DNA of 64,000 nucleotides from Bradyrhizobiaceae bacterium. Lineage in GTDB: Bacteria; Pseudomonadota; Alphaproteobacteria; Rhizobiales; Xanthobacteraceae. The position numbers were made by a program, and so were the translations under genes. The stretch is from NCBI GenBank assembly GCA_020544565.1, contig CP078014.1:3474016-3538015 (forward strand), given 5' to 3'. A model generated the notes under the pieces. The model was given only the letters and a program-made list of their open reading frames with translations, did no database searches and had not been told where the DNA came from. This document shows positions 34,206-44,148 of the stretch, piece by piece. Each line of letters starts with the position of its first letter. The stretch's first letter is position 1.

Positions 34206-34208
34206 GCG

Positions 34209-34970
34209 ATGCCTGCTCGCCGTTCACTGAGGAGCCATCTGAATGTGTCCGGGCTGCATCGCGCAGCCCGGCGCATGGCTCTTCTTCTCCTTTCCGGCCT
34301 TGCCGTCGCGAACGTCATGCCGGCGATCACGATGGCGCAGAGCTTAGCCGTCACATCGGCCTTGGCCAGCGATCCCTATGCCACCCATATCACTGAGGCC
34401 GCGACGCGCTTCCGCTTGCCGGCCGTTTGGATTCGCGCCGTCATGCGCACGGAAAGCGCTGGCGATCCGCGCGCCATCTCGTCGAAGGGCGCGATGGGGC
34501 TGATGCAGATCATGCCTGCGACATGGGCGGAGCTACGCGCTCGCCATCGTCTCGGCGCCGATCCCTATAACGTGCGTGACAATATCATCGCGAGTAGCGG
34601 CTATATCCGCGAGCTGCTCGACCGCTATGGATCGCCGGGCTGGATCGCGGCCTATAATGCCGGTCCCGGTCGCTACGACGAGGCGTTGAGCGGCCGTCCG
34701 CTACCGGCGGAAACCCGCGCCTATGTCGCCACTGTCGCGTCGGCCATCGGCTCCGGCGGGGCAGTAATGGCGCCTGTCGATCCGCTCGCCTGGACCCGCT
34801 CGCCGCTGTTCATCACGCAGCCGGATCGCAGATCGGCTGTCGATTCCATTCCGGCTGAACGTTCATCCGTCACCGCTCCGAACGCAGCCCCGGCACGTGA
34901 TCTCTCCGCTATCGTTCCACGATTGAGCGACCTGTTCGTCGCGCGCTCGGGCGACAGGACCACGCCATGA
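34209..34970 (+). CDS. Lytic transglycosylase (VirB1/TrbN-like)
   Basis: This 253-residue exported protein has an N-terminal signal segment (about residues 22-43) and an SLT domain. The catalytic Glu82 is in RTESAGDP, followed by GAMGLMQIMPATW and AYNAGPGRYDEA. It would open the peptidoglycan for the mating channel. The C-terminal 80 residues are low in complexity. It overlaps or adjoins the DUF736 gene by a few bases in the same operon. Confidence 0.88.
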   Translation: MPARRSLRSHLNVSGLHRAARRMALLLLSGLAVANVMPAITMAQSLAVTSALASDPYATHITEAATRFRLPAVWIRAVMRTESAGDPRAISSKGAMGLMQIMPATWAELRARHRLGADPYNVRDNIIASSGYIRELLDRYGSPGWIAAYNAGPGRYDEALSGRPLPAETRAYVATVASAIGSGGAVMAPVDPLAWTRSPLFITQPDRRSAVDSIPAERSSVTAPNAAPARDLSAIVPRLSDLFVARSGDRTTP

Positions 34971-35071
34971 GCCTGTCCGGCATCTGTCGCATGGTCTCGG
35001 GTTCCCGCGTGTCATGGCGTGCAGGGAGGGTGGAGGCAGGCAAAACGACCGAAAGAGGGCAAGGTAAAAGC

Positions 35072-35125
35072 CCATGCCCGGATCAACACAAGCCATTGGT
35101 ATGGCTTGTGTTTCCGTGGGCATGG
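35072..35125. other. Candidate oriT: nested inverted repeats before the relaxase gene
   Basis: CACAAGCCAT (35087-35096) and ATGGCTTGTG (35101-35110) form a perfect 10-base stem with loop TGGT. Outside it CCATGCCC (35072-35079) and GGGCATGG (35118-35125) form a second perfect pair. The region lies 93 bases before the relaxase start, has no long coding frame with protein character, and has no strong T-run. Relaxases of this kind usually act at a hairpin next to their own gene. A terminator for the transglycosylase gene is the alternative. Confidence 0.5.
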
Positions 35126-35217
35126 CGGTCGGTCGCGGGCATGCTGCCCGGATTTTGCGAGCGTTTTCAACGCTTCGATATGCACGGGGCGATTTGCGCG
35201 CTGATCGGAGCGCCGAC

Positions 35218-36981
35218 ATGAGCGAGCGCGACAGCGACTTCCGCATCAAGCCGGGCCGCATCCGTTCGACGCGCGCGCCGAGGACAAAGAGCTACGTCAA
35301 TCAGGTGCTCGCCGCCGCGCAGCGCGCCGGCCATATGCCCAGTGGAGCGCTGGCGGGCAAAGCTGGCCGGCGCCTCGGCCACTCGACCTTCGGGCGTGGC
35401 CGCAACGTCTTCGGCCGCTCCCGTATCTTCTCCCCGCAGCGCCGCGTCGTCGTCAAGGCGCGCATCGCCCGCCATCAGGGCAAGGCGTATCGCTCGGCGC
35501 CGCTGACCAGCCATGTCGGCTACCTCAAGCGCGAGGGCGTGAGCCGCGACGGAGATAAAGGCGTCATGTTCGACGCCGGGACTGATCGCGCCGATGATCT
35601 GGCCTTCGCCGAGCGATGCAAGGACGACCGGCATCATTTCCGGTTCATCGTCTCGCCCGAGGACGCGGCCGAGATGACCGACCTCAAAGCGTTCACCCGC
35701 GACCTCGCCCGGCAGATGGAAGCCGATCTCGCCACGCGCCTCGACTGGATCGCCGTCGATCACTGGAACACCGACAATCCCCATGTACATCTCCTGGTGC
35801 GCGGCGTCGACGAGACTGGCGCCGATCTCGTGATCTCGCGCGACTATATCAGCCGGGGCCTGCGCTCCCGCGCCATGGACCTGGTCGACATCGAACTCGG
35901 CCCGAAGCCCGAACACGAAATCCGCAACGCACTGGAAAAGGAAATCACCACTGAGCGCTGGACCCGCATCGATGGCGAGATTCAACGCGCCGCCGACGAA
36001 ACCGGCTTCATCGATCTGCGCCATGAGCGGCAGAGCGCTTCAGATCCCGAACTGCGCCGCCTCATGGTCGGCCGCCTCCAGCATCTCGAGAAGATGGACC
36101 TCGCGTTCGAGAGTGAGCCCGGCCAGTGGACGGTCGGACTTGGAGCCGAACGCACGCTGCGCGATCTCGCTATCCGCGGCGACATCATCAAGACCATGCA
36201 CCGCGCCTTCGCCGGGCGCGACCAGGATCGCGGCTTTTCCGATTTCGTGATCGACGGCGACGCAGTCGAAGCTCCGATCATCGGTCGTCTGGTCGATCGC
36301 GGGCTGCATGACGAGCTGCGCGGTGAAGCCTATGCCGTCATCGATGGCGTCGACGGGCGCGCGCATCATGTCCGCTTTCGCAACATCGACGCCCTTGAAC
36401 GCGCTCCGGCCAATGGCGGCATCGTCGAGGTTCGCCGCTTCGGTGGCCCCGAGGATGAACGTCCGACCCTCATGCTCGCGACGCGCTCCGATCTCGATCT
36501 TCAGGCGCAGGTCACGGCGCCCGGCGCGACCTGGCTCGATCATCGCCTTGTCGAGCGCGAGGCGATGCCACTCGCACAATCAGGCTTCGGGCAGGAGGTA
36601 CGCGACGCCATCCATGCGCGGGCCGATCATCTCGCCGATCAGGGACTGGCGCGCCGCGACGGCCAGCGCATCGTCATGCAGCGCGATCTTCTCACGACGC
36701 TGCGTCGGCGCGAACTCGATGCCGTCGGCGAGAAGCTCGCGACCGAGACCGGCTTGCCGCATGTGAAGATACAGGCCGGCGAGTACGTCGCCGGCACCGT
36801 GCGCCAGCGCCTAACGCTCTCCTCTGGCCGCTTCGCTATGATCGACGACGGGCTCGGCTTCCAGCTCGTCCCCTGGTCCCGCGACCTCGAACGCAAGCTC
36901 GGTCAACACGTCGCCGGTGTCGCCAAGGACGGGGGCGGCATCGAATGGGCGATCGGCCGGAAGCGCGATCTCGGCATCTGA
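35218..36981 (+). CDS. HUH relaxase with DUF3363 (RlxS/TraI-like)
   Basis: In this 587-residue protein the relaxase domain is N-terminal. Tyr102 (HVGYLKREG) is the likely nucleophile, and the metal site is HVH in DHWNTDNPHVHLLVRG (His182, His189, His191). HH at 139-140 is also conserved. The remainder is DUF3363, as in the rlxS relaxases of ICEMlSym-like elements. It nicks the origin of transfer and leads the strand into the recipient. A frame from 35074 is open but crosses the putative oriT, so ATG 35218 is preferred. Confidence 0.9.
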   Translation: MSERDSDFRIKPGRIRSTRAPRTKSYVNQVLAAAQRAGHMPSGALAGKAGRRLGHSTFGRGRNVFGRSRIFSPQRRVVVKARIARHQGKAYRSAPLTSHVGYLKREGVSRDGDKGVMFDAGTDRADDLAFAERCKDDRHHFRFIVSPEDAAEMTDLKAFTRDLARQMEADLATRLDWIAVDHWNTDNPHVHLLVRGVDETGADLVISRDYISRGLRSRAMDLVDIELGPKPEHEIRNALEKEITTERWTRIDGEIQRAADETGFIDLRHERQSASDPELRRLMVGRLQHLEKMDLAFESEPGQWTVGLGAERTLRDLAIRGDIIKTMHRAFAGRDQDRGFSDFVIDGDAVEAPIIGRLVDRGLHDELRGEAYAVIDGVDGRAHHVRFRNIDALERAPANGGIVEVRRFGGPEDERPTLMLATRSDLDLQAQVTAPGATWLDHRLVEREAMPLAQSGFGQEVRDAIHARADHLADQGLARRDGQRIVMQRDLLTTLRRRELDAVGEKLATETGLPHVKIQAGEYVAGTVRQRLTLSSGRFAMIDDGLGFQLVPWSRDLERKLGQHVAGVAKDGGGIEWAIGRKRDLGI

Positions 36982-37003
36982 CAATCGTAGAAAGGATCCC
37001 GCC

Positions 37004-38986
37004 ATGTCCGCGACCAAAATCCTCTGGGAGCAGATTCTCGTCGTCACCCTCATCGTGCTCGCCACCACCTGGGGCGCCACGCAATATGTCGCCTGGCAGC
37101 TCGGATTTCAGGCGCAGCTCGGAACACCCTGGTTCAAACTCGGCGGCGTATCCGTCTACTATCCGCCAGCTTTTTTCTGGTGGTGGTATTTCTACGACGC
37201 TTATGCGCCGGACATCTTCACGGAAGGCGCCTTCATCGCAGCGTCCGGCGGCTTCATCGCCATCGCTGTCGCCATCGGCATGTCGGTCTGGCGCGCCCGC
37301 GAGGCCAAGAATATCCAGACCTACGGTTCGGCGCGATGGGCCGAGAAGAAGGAGGTGGCCGCGGCGGGGCTGCTCGGCGCCGACGGCGTGGTGCTGGGGC
37401 GGCTGGAGCAGGATTACCTGCGCCATGACGGACCGGAGCATGTCCTGTGTTTCGCGCCGACGCGTTCCGGCAAAGGCGTTGGCCTGGTGGTGCCCTCGCT
37501 TCTGACCTGGCCGGGCTCGGCCATCGTCCATGACATCAAGGGCGAGAACTGGCAGCTCACCGCCGGCTTTCGCTCCCGGCACGGCCGCGTGCTGCTGTTC
37601 GATCCGACCAATCCGAAATCGTCCGCCTATAATCCTTTGCTAGAGGTCAGGCGCGGCGAATGGGAAGTCCGCGATGTGCAGAACGTCGCCGATGTCCTGG
37701 TCGATCCCGAGGGCTCGCTCGACAAGCGCAACCATTGGGAAAAGACCAGCCACTCCCTTCTCGTCGGCGCCATCCTGCACGTCCTCTATGCCGAGGAGAA
37801 CAAGACGCTCGCCGGCGTCGCTGCTTTTCTCTCCGATCCGAAACGCTCGATCGAGGCGACACTCTCCGCGATGATGGCGACGAAGCATCTCGGCGAAGCC
37901 GGCCCGCATCCGGTTGTCGCCTCGACGGCGCGCGAACTCTTCAACAAATCCGACAACGAGCGCTCCGGCGTGCTCTCGACCGCTATGTCCTTTCTCGGCC
38001 TCTATCGCGATCCCGTCGTGGCGGAGGTGACGAGCCGGTGCGACTGGCGCATCGCGGACCTCACGACCGACGAAAAGCCCGCCACGCTCTACATGGTCGT
38101 GCCGCCGTCCGACATCTCGCGGACCAAGCCGCTGATCCGCCTCGTCCTTAACCAGATCGGTCGGCGCCTCACCGAGGACCTGCACGCCAAGGAGCGCAAG
38201 CATCGCATCCTGATGATGCTCGACGAATTCCCGGCGCTCGGCCGCCTCGACTTCTTTGAGAGCGCGCTGGCCTTCATGGCCGGCTACGGCATCAAGAGCT
38301 TCCTCATCGCCCAGTCGCTCAACCAGATCGAGAAAGCTTACGGCGCCAATAATTCGATCCTCGACAATTGCCATGTCCGCGTCAGCTTCGCCACCAATGA
38401 CGAACGGACCGCCAAGCGCGTCTCCGATGCGTTGGGCACCGCAACCGAGATGAAGGCGATGAAGAACTATGCTGGGCACAGGCTCTCGCCCTGGCTCGGC
38501 CACCTGATGGTGTCTCGTTCGGAAACCGCCCGTCCGCTGCTCACCCCAGGCGAGATCATGCAGCTCCCACCGACCGACGAGATCGTCATGACCGCTGGCA
38601 CGCCGCCGGTGCGGGCGAAGAAGGCGCGCTATTACGAGGATGCACGGTTCCGCGAGCGCGTGCTTGCGCCCCCCGATCCGACGAAATGCGGGCACACCCG
38701 TCATAAGGACGGCTGGTCGACGCTCCAGCTGCAAAAGCCCGATCCCGCGCTGGTAGCCGCCCACAAGCCCGACAAGGCCAATGCGGGCCTGCGCCGCGAA
38801 CCCGAGCTTCCCGACCATGTTGCGATCGTCAAGGAGACGACCGAGATGCGTCCCGCCGAGGAGTTCACGCGCATCCTCGACGACGAGCCGGAAGACGTCG
38901 CGCGCCAGCGCCAGACGCTTCGTCGCCAAATGACCGGCATCGCCCGCCAGGTCTCGCTCGATCCCGGCGACAACATGGAGTTGTGA
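37004..38986 (+). CDS. traG: TraG/VirD4 coupling protein
   Basis: This 660-residue inner-membrane ATPase has two transmembrane segments (about residues 8-26 and 75-94), Walker A PTRSGKGV at 152-159 and Walker B LMMLDEFPALG near 405. The TraG motif IAQSLNQI follows. It hands the relaxase-DNA complex to the trb channel. AAAGGAT lies before the start. It is followed after 4 bases by a CopG-type gene. Confidence 0.93.
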   Translation: MSATKILWEQILVVTLIVLATTWGATQYVAWQLGFQAQLGTPWFKLGGVSVYYPPAFFWWWYFYDAYAPDIFTEGAFIAASGGFIAIAVAIGMSVWRAREAKNIQTYGSARWAEKKEVAAAGLLGADGVVLGRLEQDYLRHDGPEHVLCFAPTRSGKGVGLVVPSLLTWPGSAIVHDIKGENWQLTAGFRSRHGRVLLFDPTNPKSSAYNPLLEVRRGEWEVRDVQNVADVLVDPEGSLDKRNHWEKTSHSLLVGAILHVLYAEENKTLAGVAAFLSDPKRSIEATLSAMMATKHLGEAGPHPVVASTARELFNKSDNERSGVLSTAMSFLGLYRDPVVAEVTSRCDWRIADLTTDEKPATLYMVVPPSDISRTKPLIRLVLNQIGRRLTEDLHAKERKHRILMMLDEFPALGRLDFFESALAFMAGYGIKSFLIAQSLNQIEKAYGANNSILDNCHVRVSFATNDERTAKRVSDALGTATEMKAMKNYAGHRLSPWLGHLMVSRSETARPLLTPGEIMQLPPTDEIVMTAGTPPVRAKKARYYEDARFRERVLAPPDPTKCGHTRHKDGWSTLQLQKPDPALVAAHKPDKANAGLRREPELPDHVAIVKETTEMRPAEEFTRILDDEPEDVARQRQTLRRQMTGIARQVSLDPGDNMEL

Positions 38987-38990
38987 CACG

Positions 38991-39419
38991 ATGCGCGACC
39001 GTCTCAATCTCACTTTGCCCGTCGAACTCATCGGGCGCATCAATGAGCTTGCAGATCGCAAGAAGCTGCCAAGGTCCGCGATCGTCGAGGCGGCGGTCAG
39101 TTCGTTCCTGTCGCCCGACCATGCCGATGCGCGGGAAGCAGCCTTCGCACGTCGGCTCGACAGGCTGTCCCGACAGGTCCAGCGGATGGAGCGCGATCTC
39201 GGCGTCACCGCCGAAACACTGGCGCTCTATGTGCGCTTCTGGCTGTCGATCACCCCGCCCGTGCCGCCGGACGCCCACGCCGCCGCGCAGGCCAAAGGCC
39301 GCGAGCGGTTCGACGGCTTCGTGGAGACGCTCGGCAAGCGATTGCAGAAGGGCCAGAGCTTCCTGCGTGAGATTCCTGACGACGTTCCTGCCGCCTCTCC
39401 AAATGAGGAGCCCAGGTGA
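38991..39419 (+). CDS. CopG/RHH-type protein of the transfer region
   Basis: This 142-residue protein has an N-terminal ribbon-helix-helix (RLNLTLPVELIGRINELADR, then KLPRSAIVEAAVSSFL). A helical middle resembles the accessory protein found between traG and trbB in this class. It may regulate the trb operon or help the relaxosome. It follows traG immediately. Confidence 0.8.
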   Translation: MRDRLNLTLPVELIGRINELADRKKLPRSAIVEAAVSSFLSPDHADAREAAFARRLDRLSRQVQRMERDLGVTAETLALYVRFWLSITPPVPPDAHAAAQAKGRERFDGFVETLGKRLQKGQSFLREIPDDVPAASPNEEPR

Positions 39420-39443
39420 CCGCTTCGCCACGCACGATGAGAA

Positions 39444-39923
39444 CTATTCCATGAAGGTGGCGAGGTTTGCCAACGTCGACCGCAGGCCGACATCATGATC
39501 GGCTTTGCTGATGCCGAAGGGGACATTTTCGCAAGTTATCGTCAGCTCCGTCCCGGCAGGCGCTGGTGACAGGCTCCACGTCATCCGCCTGTCCCCTGCA
39601 AAAGCAGGGTCTTCCGATTCAAACGTCACAGCATGAACGGCCTTCTCGTCGTGGGCGAATTCGATAAAACGGCCCTCGACGATATCCATGTTCTCAGCGG
39701 TCTTCCCCCGGTTCTCGTGATCCCCGCGATAGGTCAGCACCATCCTGTAGCGCCCGCCTACGCGCGGCTCGAATATCTCGACGCGGCCGATCATCCCAGC
39801 AGGCGGCAACCATCGTTCCCATGCGCTCCCATCAACGAACGCACGATAGATCGTTTCGGCCGGCGCCGCGATCAAGCGCGCTGCTGAGTCGATCCTTCGC
39901 TCTGCATCAGATTTGCCCATCAT
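39444..39923 (-). CDS. SRPBCC (AHSA1-like) domain protein inserted in antisense
   Basis: This 159-residue START/SRPBCC-fold protein has AARLIAAPAETIYRAFVDG, then WERWLPPAGM, GGRYRMVLTY and a C-terminal helix with HDVGLRSTLANLATF. The Met at 39923 or 39920 follows AAGGAGG. It is the only minus-strand gene in the transfer region and separates the CopG-type gene from trbB, which are normally adjacent. It looks like an acquired cargo gene. The substrate is unknown. Confidence 0.8.
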   Translation of the reverse strand: MMGKSDAERRIDSAARLIAAPAETIYRAFVDGSAWERWLPPAGMIGRVEIFEPRVGGRYRMVLTYRGDHENRGKTAENMDIVEGRFIEFAHDEKAVHAVTFESEDPAFAGDRRMTWSLSPAPAGTELTITCENVPFGISKADHDVGLRSTLANLATFME

Positions 39924-40088
39924 GGCCCTCCTTGCATCGTCTTGGACGCGCTGCTCCGCCGTTCTCCTGTATTTGCACGCTACGCTACTACGCCTCTGAT
40001 TTCTTGTTGAAGTCGCCTCAGATCTGGCTCTTTTAATCAACCCCGCATGGGGGTGCGTCTGTCAGTCCCGGCTGGAAATCGGGGCGAT

Positions 40089-41069
40089 ATGGCGGCTGTG
40101 CATCAACATTCAGAACGTCACGCGCGCGGCGCGCGCATGCTGCGAACGGCGCTCGGTCCAGCCATCGCGCGGTTTCTGGAAGACGTTGCCGTCGTCGAGG
40201 TGATGCTGAACCCGGACGGGCGCATCTGGATTGATCGTCTCTCCGAAGGGCTGACTGATACGGGCGAGCGACTGTCGGCGATCGACGGCGAACGCATCGT
40301 GCGTCTGGTCGCGCATCACGTTGGCGCGGAGGTTCACGCGCGGAGCCCGCGTGTCTCCGCCGAGCTTCCCGAAACTGGTGAACGCTTCGAAGGGTTATTG
40401 CCTCCCGTTGTCGCGGCGCCTGTCTTCGCCATCCGCAAGCCCGCTGTCGCGGTGTTCACGCTCGACGACTATGTCGCCGCCGGCATCATGTCCGCCGATC
40501 AGGCCGCGTCGCTACGTATCGCGGTCGCCTCCCGCGCCAACATTCTTGTCGCAGGCGGCACATCGACCGGCAAGACCACGCTGACCAACGCGCTGCTGGC
40601 CGAAGTCGCGAAGAGCGCGGATCGCGTCGTCATCATCGAGGACACGCGCGAGCTGCAATGCCGCGCGGAAAACCTTGTCTCGCTGCGAACGAAAGACGGC
40701 GTGGCGACGCTCTCCGATCTCGTGCGGTCGTCGCTGCGCCTGCGGCCCGATCGCATTCCCATCGGCGAGGTGCGCGGCTCCGAAGCGCTTGATCTCCTCA
40801 AAGCCTGGGGCACCGGCCATCCCGGCGGCATCGGCACGATCCATGCCGGAACCGGCATCGGCGCGCTGCGCCGTCTCGAACAGCTCATCCAGGAAGCCGT
40901 CGTCACGGTCCCGCGCGCGCTGATCGCCGAGACCATCGACCTCGTTGCCGTCCTCTCGGGCCGCGGGTCCGCGCGCCGGCTCGCCGAACTCGCCCGCGTC
41001 GAGGGGCTCGGCCCTGACGGCGACTACCACATCACCCCTGCCACTTCGAACCCCATGGAGCCCGCATGA
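40089..41069 (+). CDS. trbB: TrbB, mating-pore secretion ATPase
   Basis: This 326-residue VirB11-type hexameric ATPase has Walker [11 protein letters not shown] at about 156-165, the Asp box [10 protein letters not shown], and a Walker B/His-box region with [15 protein letters not shown] and GTIHAGT. It powers pilus assembly and transfer. The frame opens at 40047, but the family N-terminus fits ATG 40089. It overlaps trbC by 4 bases. Confidence 0.92.
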   Translation: MAAVHQHSERHARGARMLRTALGPAIARFLEDVAVVEVMLNPDGRIWIDRLSEGLTDTGERLSAIDGERIVRLVAHHVGAEVHARSPRVSAELPETGERFEGLLPPVVAAPVFAIRKPAVAVFTLDDYVAAGIMSADQAASLRIAVASRANILVAGGTSTGKTTLTNALLAEVAKSADRVVIIEDTRELQCRAENLVSLRTKDGVATLSDLVRSSLRLRPDRIPIGEVRGSEALDLLKAWGTGHPGGIGTIHAGTGIGALRRLEQLIQEAVVTVPRALIAETIDLVAVLSGRGSARRLAELARVEGLGPDGDYHITPATSNPMEPA

Positions 41070-41398
41070 TCCGTACGGTCATCCGTATCCGCCGCACCTT
41101 CGCGGCGGCTGTCGCCGTCGCCACCATCAATCTCATCCTCGCACCAGTCGCTCACGCCTCCGGTTCGTCAATGCCCTGGGAACAACCGCTTCAGAAAATC
41201 CTTCAGTCAATTGAAGGTCCGGTCGCCAAGATCGTCGCCGTCATCATCATCATCGCAACCGGCCTCGCGCTCGCGTTCGGCGACACCTCCGGCGGCTTTC
41301 GTCGCCTGATCCAGATCGTCTTTGGGCTTTCGATCGCCTTCGCCGCGTCGAGCTTCTTCCTGTCCTTCTTTTCCTTCGGCGGTGGGGCGCTCATCTGA
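41066..41398 (+). CDS. trbC: TrbC, prepilin
   Basis: This 110-residue precursor has a signal peptide with a basic start and hydrophobic core (residues 10-28) and cleavage after AHA. Two mature hydrophobic helices follow (about 52-72 and 80-103). In RP4 the mature TrbC is cyclised by TraF, which is also encoded here. Overlaps of 1 to 4 bases join it to trbB and trbD. Confidence 0.9.
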   Translation: MIRTVIRIRRTFAAAVAVATINLILAPVAHASGSSMPWEQPLQKILQSIEGPVAKIVAVIIIIATGLALAFGDTSGGFRRLIQIVFGLSIAFAASSFFLSFFSFGGGALI

Positions 41399-41679
41399 TG
41401 GCGGTCGCCTTCGAGCAACTCGACGCCGTTCCGGGATATTCGGTCCCGGTCCATCGTGCGCTGACCGAGCACATCCTGCTCGGCGGCGCGCCGCGTTCCA
41501 TCGCGATCCTGAACGGGACGCTGGCCGGAGCCGTGGGCCTCGGCCTGCGCCTCTGGCTGGTCGGCCTCCTCATCTGGGCCGTCGGGCATTTCGCGGCGGT
41601 GTGGGCGGCGAAACGCGATCCGCTCTTCGTGGAAGTCGGCCGCCGCCATCTGCGCATCCCCGGTCATCTGTCGGTCTGA
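41398..41679 (+). CDS. trbD: TrbD, inner-membrane mating-pore protein
   Basis: This 93-residue VirB3-like protein has VPVHRALTEHILLGGAPR near the N-terminus, then two hydrophobic helices (about 36-52 and 54-70) and the short end DPLFVEVGRRHLRIPGHL. It works with the TrbE ATPase. It begins on the last base of trbC. Confidence 0.9.
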   Translation: MAVAFEQLDAVPGYSVPVHRALTEHILLGGAPRSIAILNGTLAGAVGLGLRLWLVGLLIWAVGHFAAVWAAKRDPLFVEVGRRHLRIPGHLSV

Positions 41680-41691
41680 GGAGCGCGCCCC

Positions 41692-44148
41692 ATGATGAAC
41701 CTCGCCGAATATCGCCGTTCCGCCAGCCGCCTTGCCGACTATCTGCCCTGGGTCGCTCTCGTCGCTTCGGGTGTCGTACTCAACAAGGACGGCTCGTTCC
41801 AGCGCACGGCTCGCTTTCGCGGCCCTGATCTCGATTCCGCCGTCGCCGCCGAGTTGGTCGCCGTCGCCGGCCGCATCAACAACGCCTTCCGCCGTCTCGG
41901 ATCGGGCTGGAGCATTTTTGTCGAAGCGCAGCGCCATGAGGCCGAGACCTATCCCAATAGCGTCTTTCCCGATCCAGCCTCTGGCCTGGTCGATGCCGAG
42001 CGCAAGGCCGACTTCGAGGAAGAAGGGATCCATTTCGTATCGGGATATTTTCTCACCTTCCTCTTTCTGCCGCCGGCCGAGGAAGCCGCGCGCACCGAAG
42101 CGTGGCTTTACGAAGGTCGTGAGCGCAGCAGCGTCGATCCTCATGAAATCCTGCGCGCCTTCACCGACCGCACCGATCGCGTTATCGCGCTGCTCGACGG
42201 CTTCATGCCGGAATGCGCCTGGCTCGATGATAGCGAGACGCTGACTTACCTCCATTCCTGCGTTTCGACGAAACGTCATCGCGTCCGTGTTCCCGAGACG
42301 CCGATCTATCTCGACGCACTGCTGGCTGATCAGTCGCTGACCGGCGGGCTGGAGCCACGCCTTGGCGATCAGCACGTTCGCATCCTCACCATCACCGGCT
42401 TTCCGACCGCGACCACACCCGGCCTGCTCGACGATCTGAACCGGCTGGCGTTCCCGTATCGCTGGTCCACGCGGGCGATCCTGATCGACAAGACCGATGC
42501 GACGAAGTTGCTGACGAAGATCCGACGGCAGTGGTTTGCCAAGCGCAAGTCAATCGCCGCGATCCTCAAGGAGGTAATGACCAACGAGCAATCCGTGCTG
42601 GTCGATACCGATGCGTCGAACAAGGCGGCTGACGCCGATATGGCCTTGCAAGAACTCGGCGCGGATGTGGCGGGTATGGCTTATGTCACCGCGACCATCG
42701 CGGTCTGGGATGCCGATCCGCGTCTTGCCGATGAGAAACTGCGCCTCGTCGAGAAGGTCATTCAGGGCCGCGACTTCACGGCCATGATCGAAGGTGTGAA
42801 TGCCGTCGAGGCCTGGCTCGGCTCGCTCCCCGGACATGCCTACGCCAATGTCCGCCAGCCGCCGGTCTCGACGCTCAATCTCGCCCACATGATCCCCCTC
42901 TCTGCCGTGTGGGCGGGGCCGGAACGGGACGAGCATTTCAATGCGCCCCCACTACTTTACGGCAGAACGGAAGGCTCGACCCCGTTCCGGTTTTCTTTGC
43001 ACGTCGGCGATGTCGGGCACACGCTGGTCGTCGGCCCGACCGGCGCGGGCAAATCGGTCCTGCTCGCCCTCATGGCCTTGCAGTTCCGCCGATACGAACG
43101 GTCCCAGGTCTTCGCCTTCGACTTCGGCGGTTCGATCCGCGCCGCCGCAATCGCCATGGGCGGCGACTGGCACGATCTCGGCGGCGGGCTGACCGAAGGC
43201 TCCGACGCTTCCGTCTCGCTCCAGCCGCTCGCCCGCATTCACGACACCTATGAGCGTGCCTGGGCTGCCGACTGGATCGTGGCGATCCTGATGCGCGAAG
43301 GCATCACGATCACGCCCGAAGCCAAGGAACATATCTGGACGGCGCTGACCTCGCTCGCCTCCGCGCCGGTCGAGGAGCGCACTATCACCGGCCTGTGTGT
43401 CCTGCTTCAGTCCAATGATCTGAAACAGGCGCTGCGTCCGTACTGCGTTGGCGGTCCCTATGGCCGACTGCTCGATGCCGAGGCCGAACAGCTTGGCCGC
43501 GCCGCGGTGCAGGCATTTGAAATCGAGGGGCTTGTCGGAACCGGCTCGGCCCCGGCCGTGCTCGCGTATCTGTTTCACCGCATCGGCGACCGGCTCGACG
43601 GCCGCCCGACGCTGCTCATCATCGACGAAGGCTGGCTCGCGCTGGACGATGAAGGCTTCGCCGGCCAGCTTCGCGAATGGTTGAAGACGTTGCGCAAGAA
43701 GAATGCGTCCGTCATCTTCGCCACGCAGTCGCTCAGCGACATCGACGGCAGCAATATCGCGCCCGCGATCATCGAGAGCTGCCCGACGCGGCTGCTTCTG
43801 CCGAACGAACGCGCGATAGAGCCGCAGATCACAGCGATCTATCGCCGCTTCGGCTTGAATGACCGGCAGATCGAGATACTGGCGCGGGCGACGCCGAAGC
43901 GCGACTACTACTGTCAGTCGCGGCGCGGCAATCGGCTGTTCGAATTGGGACTCAGCGAAGTCGCCCTCGCGCTTTGCGCCGCGTCCTCGAAATCCGACCA
44001 GACGCTGATCGCCAACCTCGTCGCCGAGCATGGCTGCGAAGGATTCCTCGCGGCCTGGCTCCAGTCCCGCGATGCCGGTTGGGCCGCCGATCTCATCCCG
44101 ACTTTCCCGTCCCTCATCCCCCAGGCCGAAAAGGAGATTGAATCATGA
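41692..44148 (+). CDS. trbE: TrbE, VirB4-type ATPase
   Basis: This 818-residue protein has an N-terminal CagE_TrbE domain and a C-terminal ATPase with Walker A GPTGAGKSV near residue 449, Walker B LLIIDEGWLALD near 640 and the motif VIFATQSLSDID. It supplies energy for pilus building and DNA transfer. It overlaps trbJ by 4 bases. Confidence 0.94.
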   Translation: MMNLAEYRRSASRLADYLPWVALVASGVVLNKDGSFQRTARFRGPDLDSAVAAELVAVAGRINNAFRRLGSGWSIFVEAQRHEAETYPNSVFPDPASGLVDAERKADFEEEGIHFVSGYFLTFLFLPPAEEAARTEAWLYEGRERSSVDPHEILRAFTDRTDRVIALLDGFMPECAWLDDSETLTYLHSCVSTKRHRVRVPETPIYLDALLADQSLTGGLEPRLGDQHVRILTITGFPTATTPGLLDDLNRLAFPYRWSTRAILIDKTDATKLLTKIRRQWFAKRKSIAAILKEVMTNEQSVLVDTDASNKAADADMALQELGADVAGMAYVTATIAVWDADPRLADEKLRLVEKVIQGRDFTAMIEGVNAVEAWLGSLPGHAYANVRQPPVSTLNLAHMIPLSAVWAGPERDEHFNAPPLLYGRTEGSTPFRFSLHVGDVGHTLVVGPTGAGKSVLLALMALQFRRYERSQVFAFDFGGSIRAAAIAMGGDWHDLGGGLTEGSDASVSLQPLARIHDTYERAWAADWIVAILMREGITITPEAKEHIWTALTSLASAPVEERTITGLCVLLQSNDLKQALRPYCVGGPYGRLLDAEAEQLGRAAVQAFEIEGLVGTGSAPAVLAYLFHRIGDRLDGRPTLLIIDEGWLALDDEGFAGQLREWLKTLRKKNASVIFATQSLSDIDGSNIAPAIIESCPTRLLLPNERAIEPQITAIYRRFGLNDRQIEILARATPKRDYYCQSRRGNRLFELGLSEVALALCAASSKSDQTLIANLVAEHGCEGFLAAWLQSRDAGWAADLIPTFPSLIPQAEKEIES

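Noticed and set aside
37640..39208. 522-codon open frame on the minus strand across traG
   Set aside because: It is the antisense of a gene with full TraG motifs. The composition is typical of a GC-rich shadow frame, with no ribosome site and no family features.
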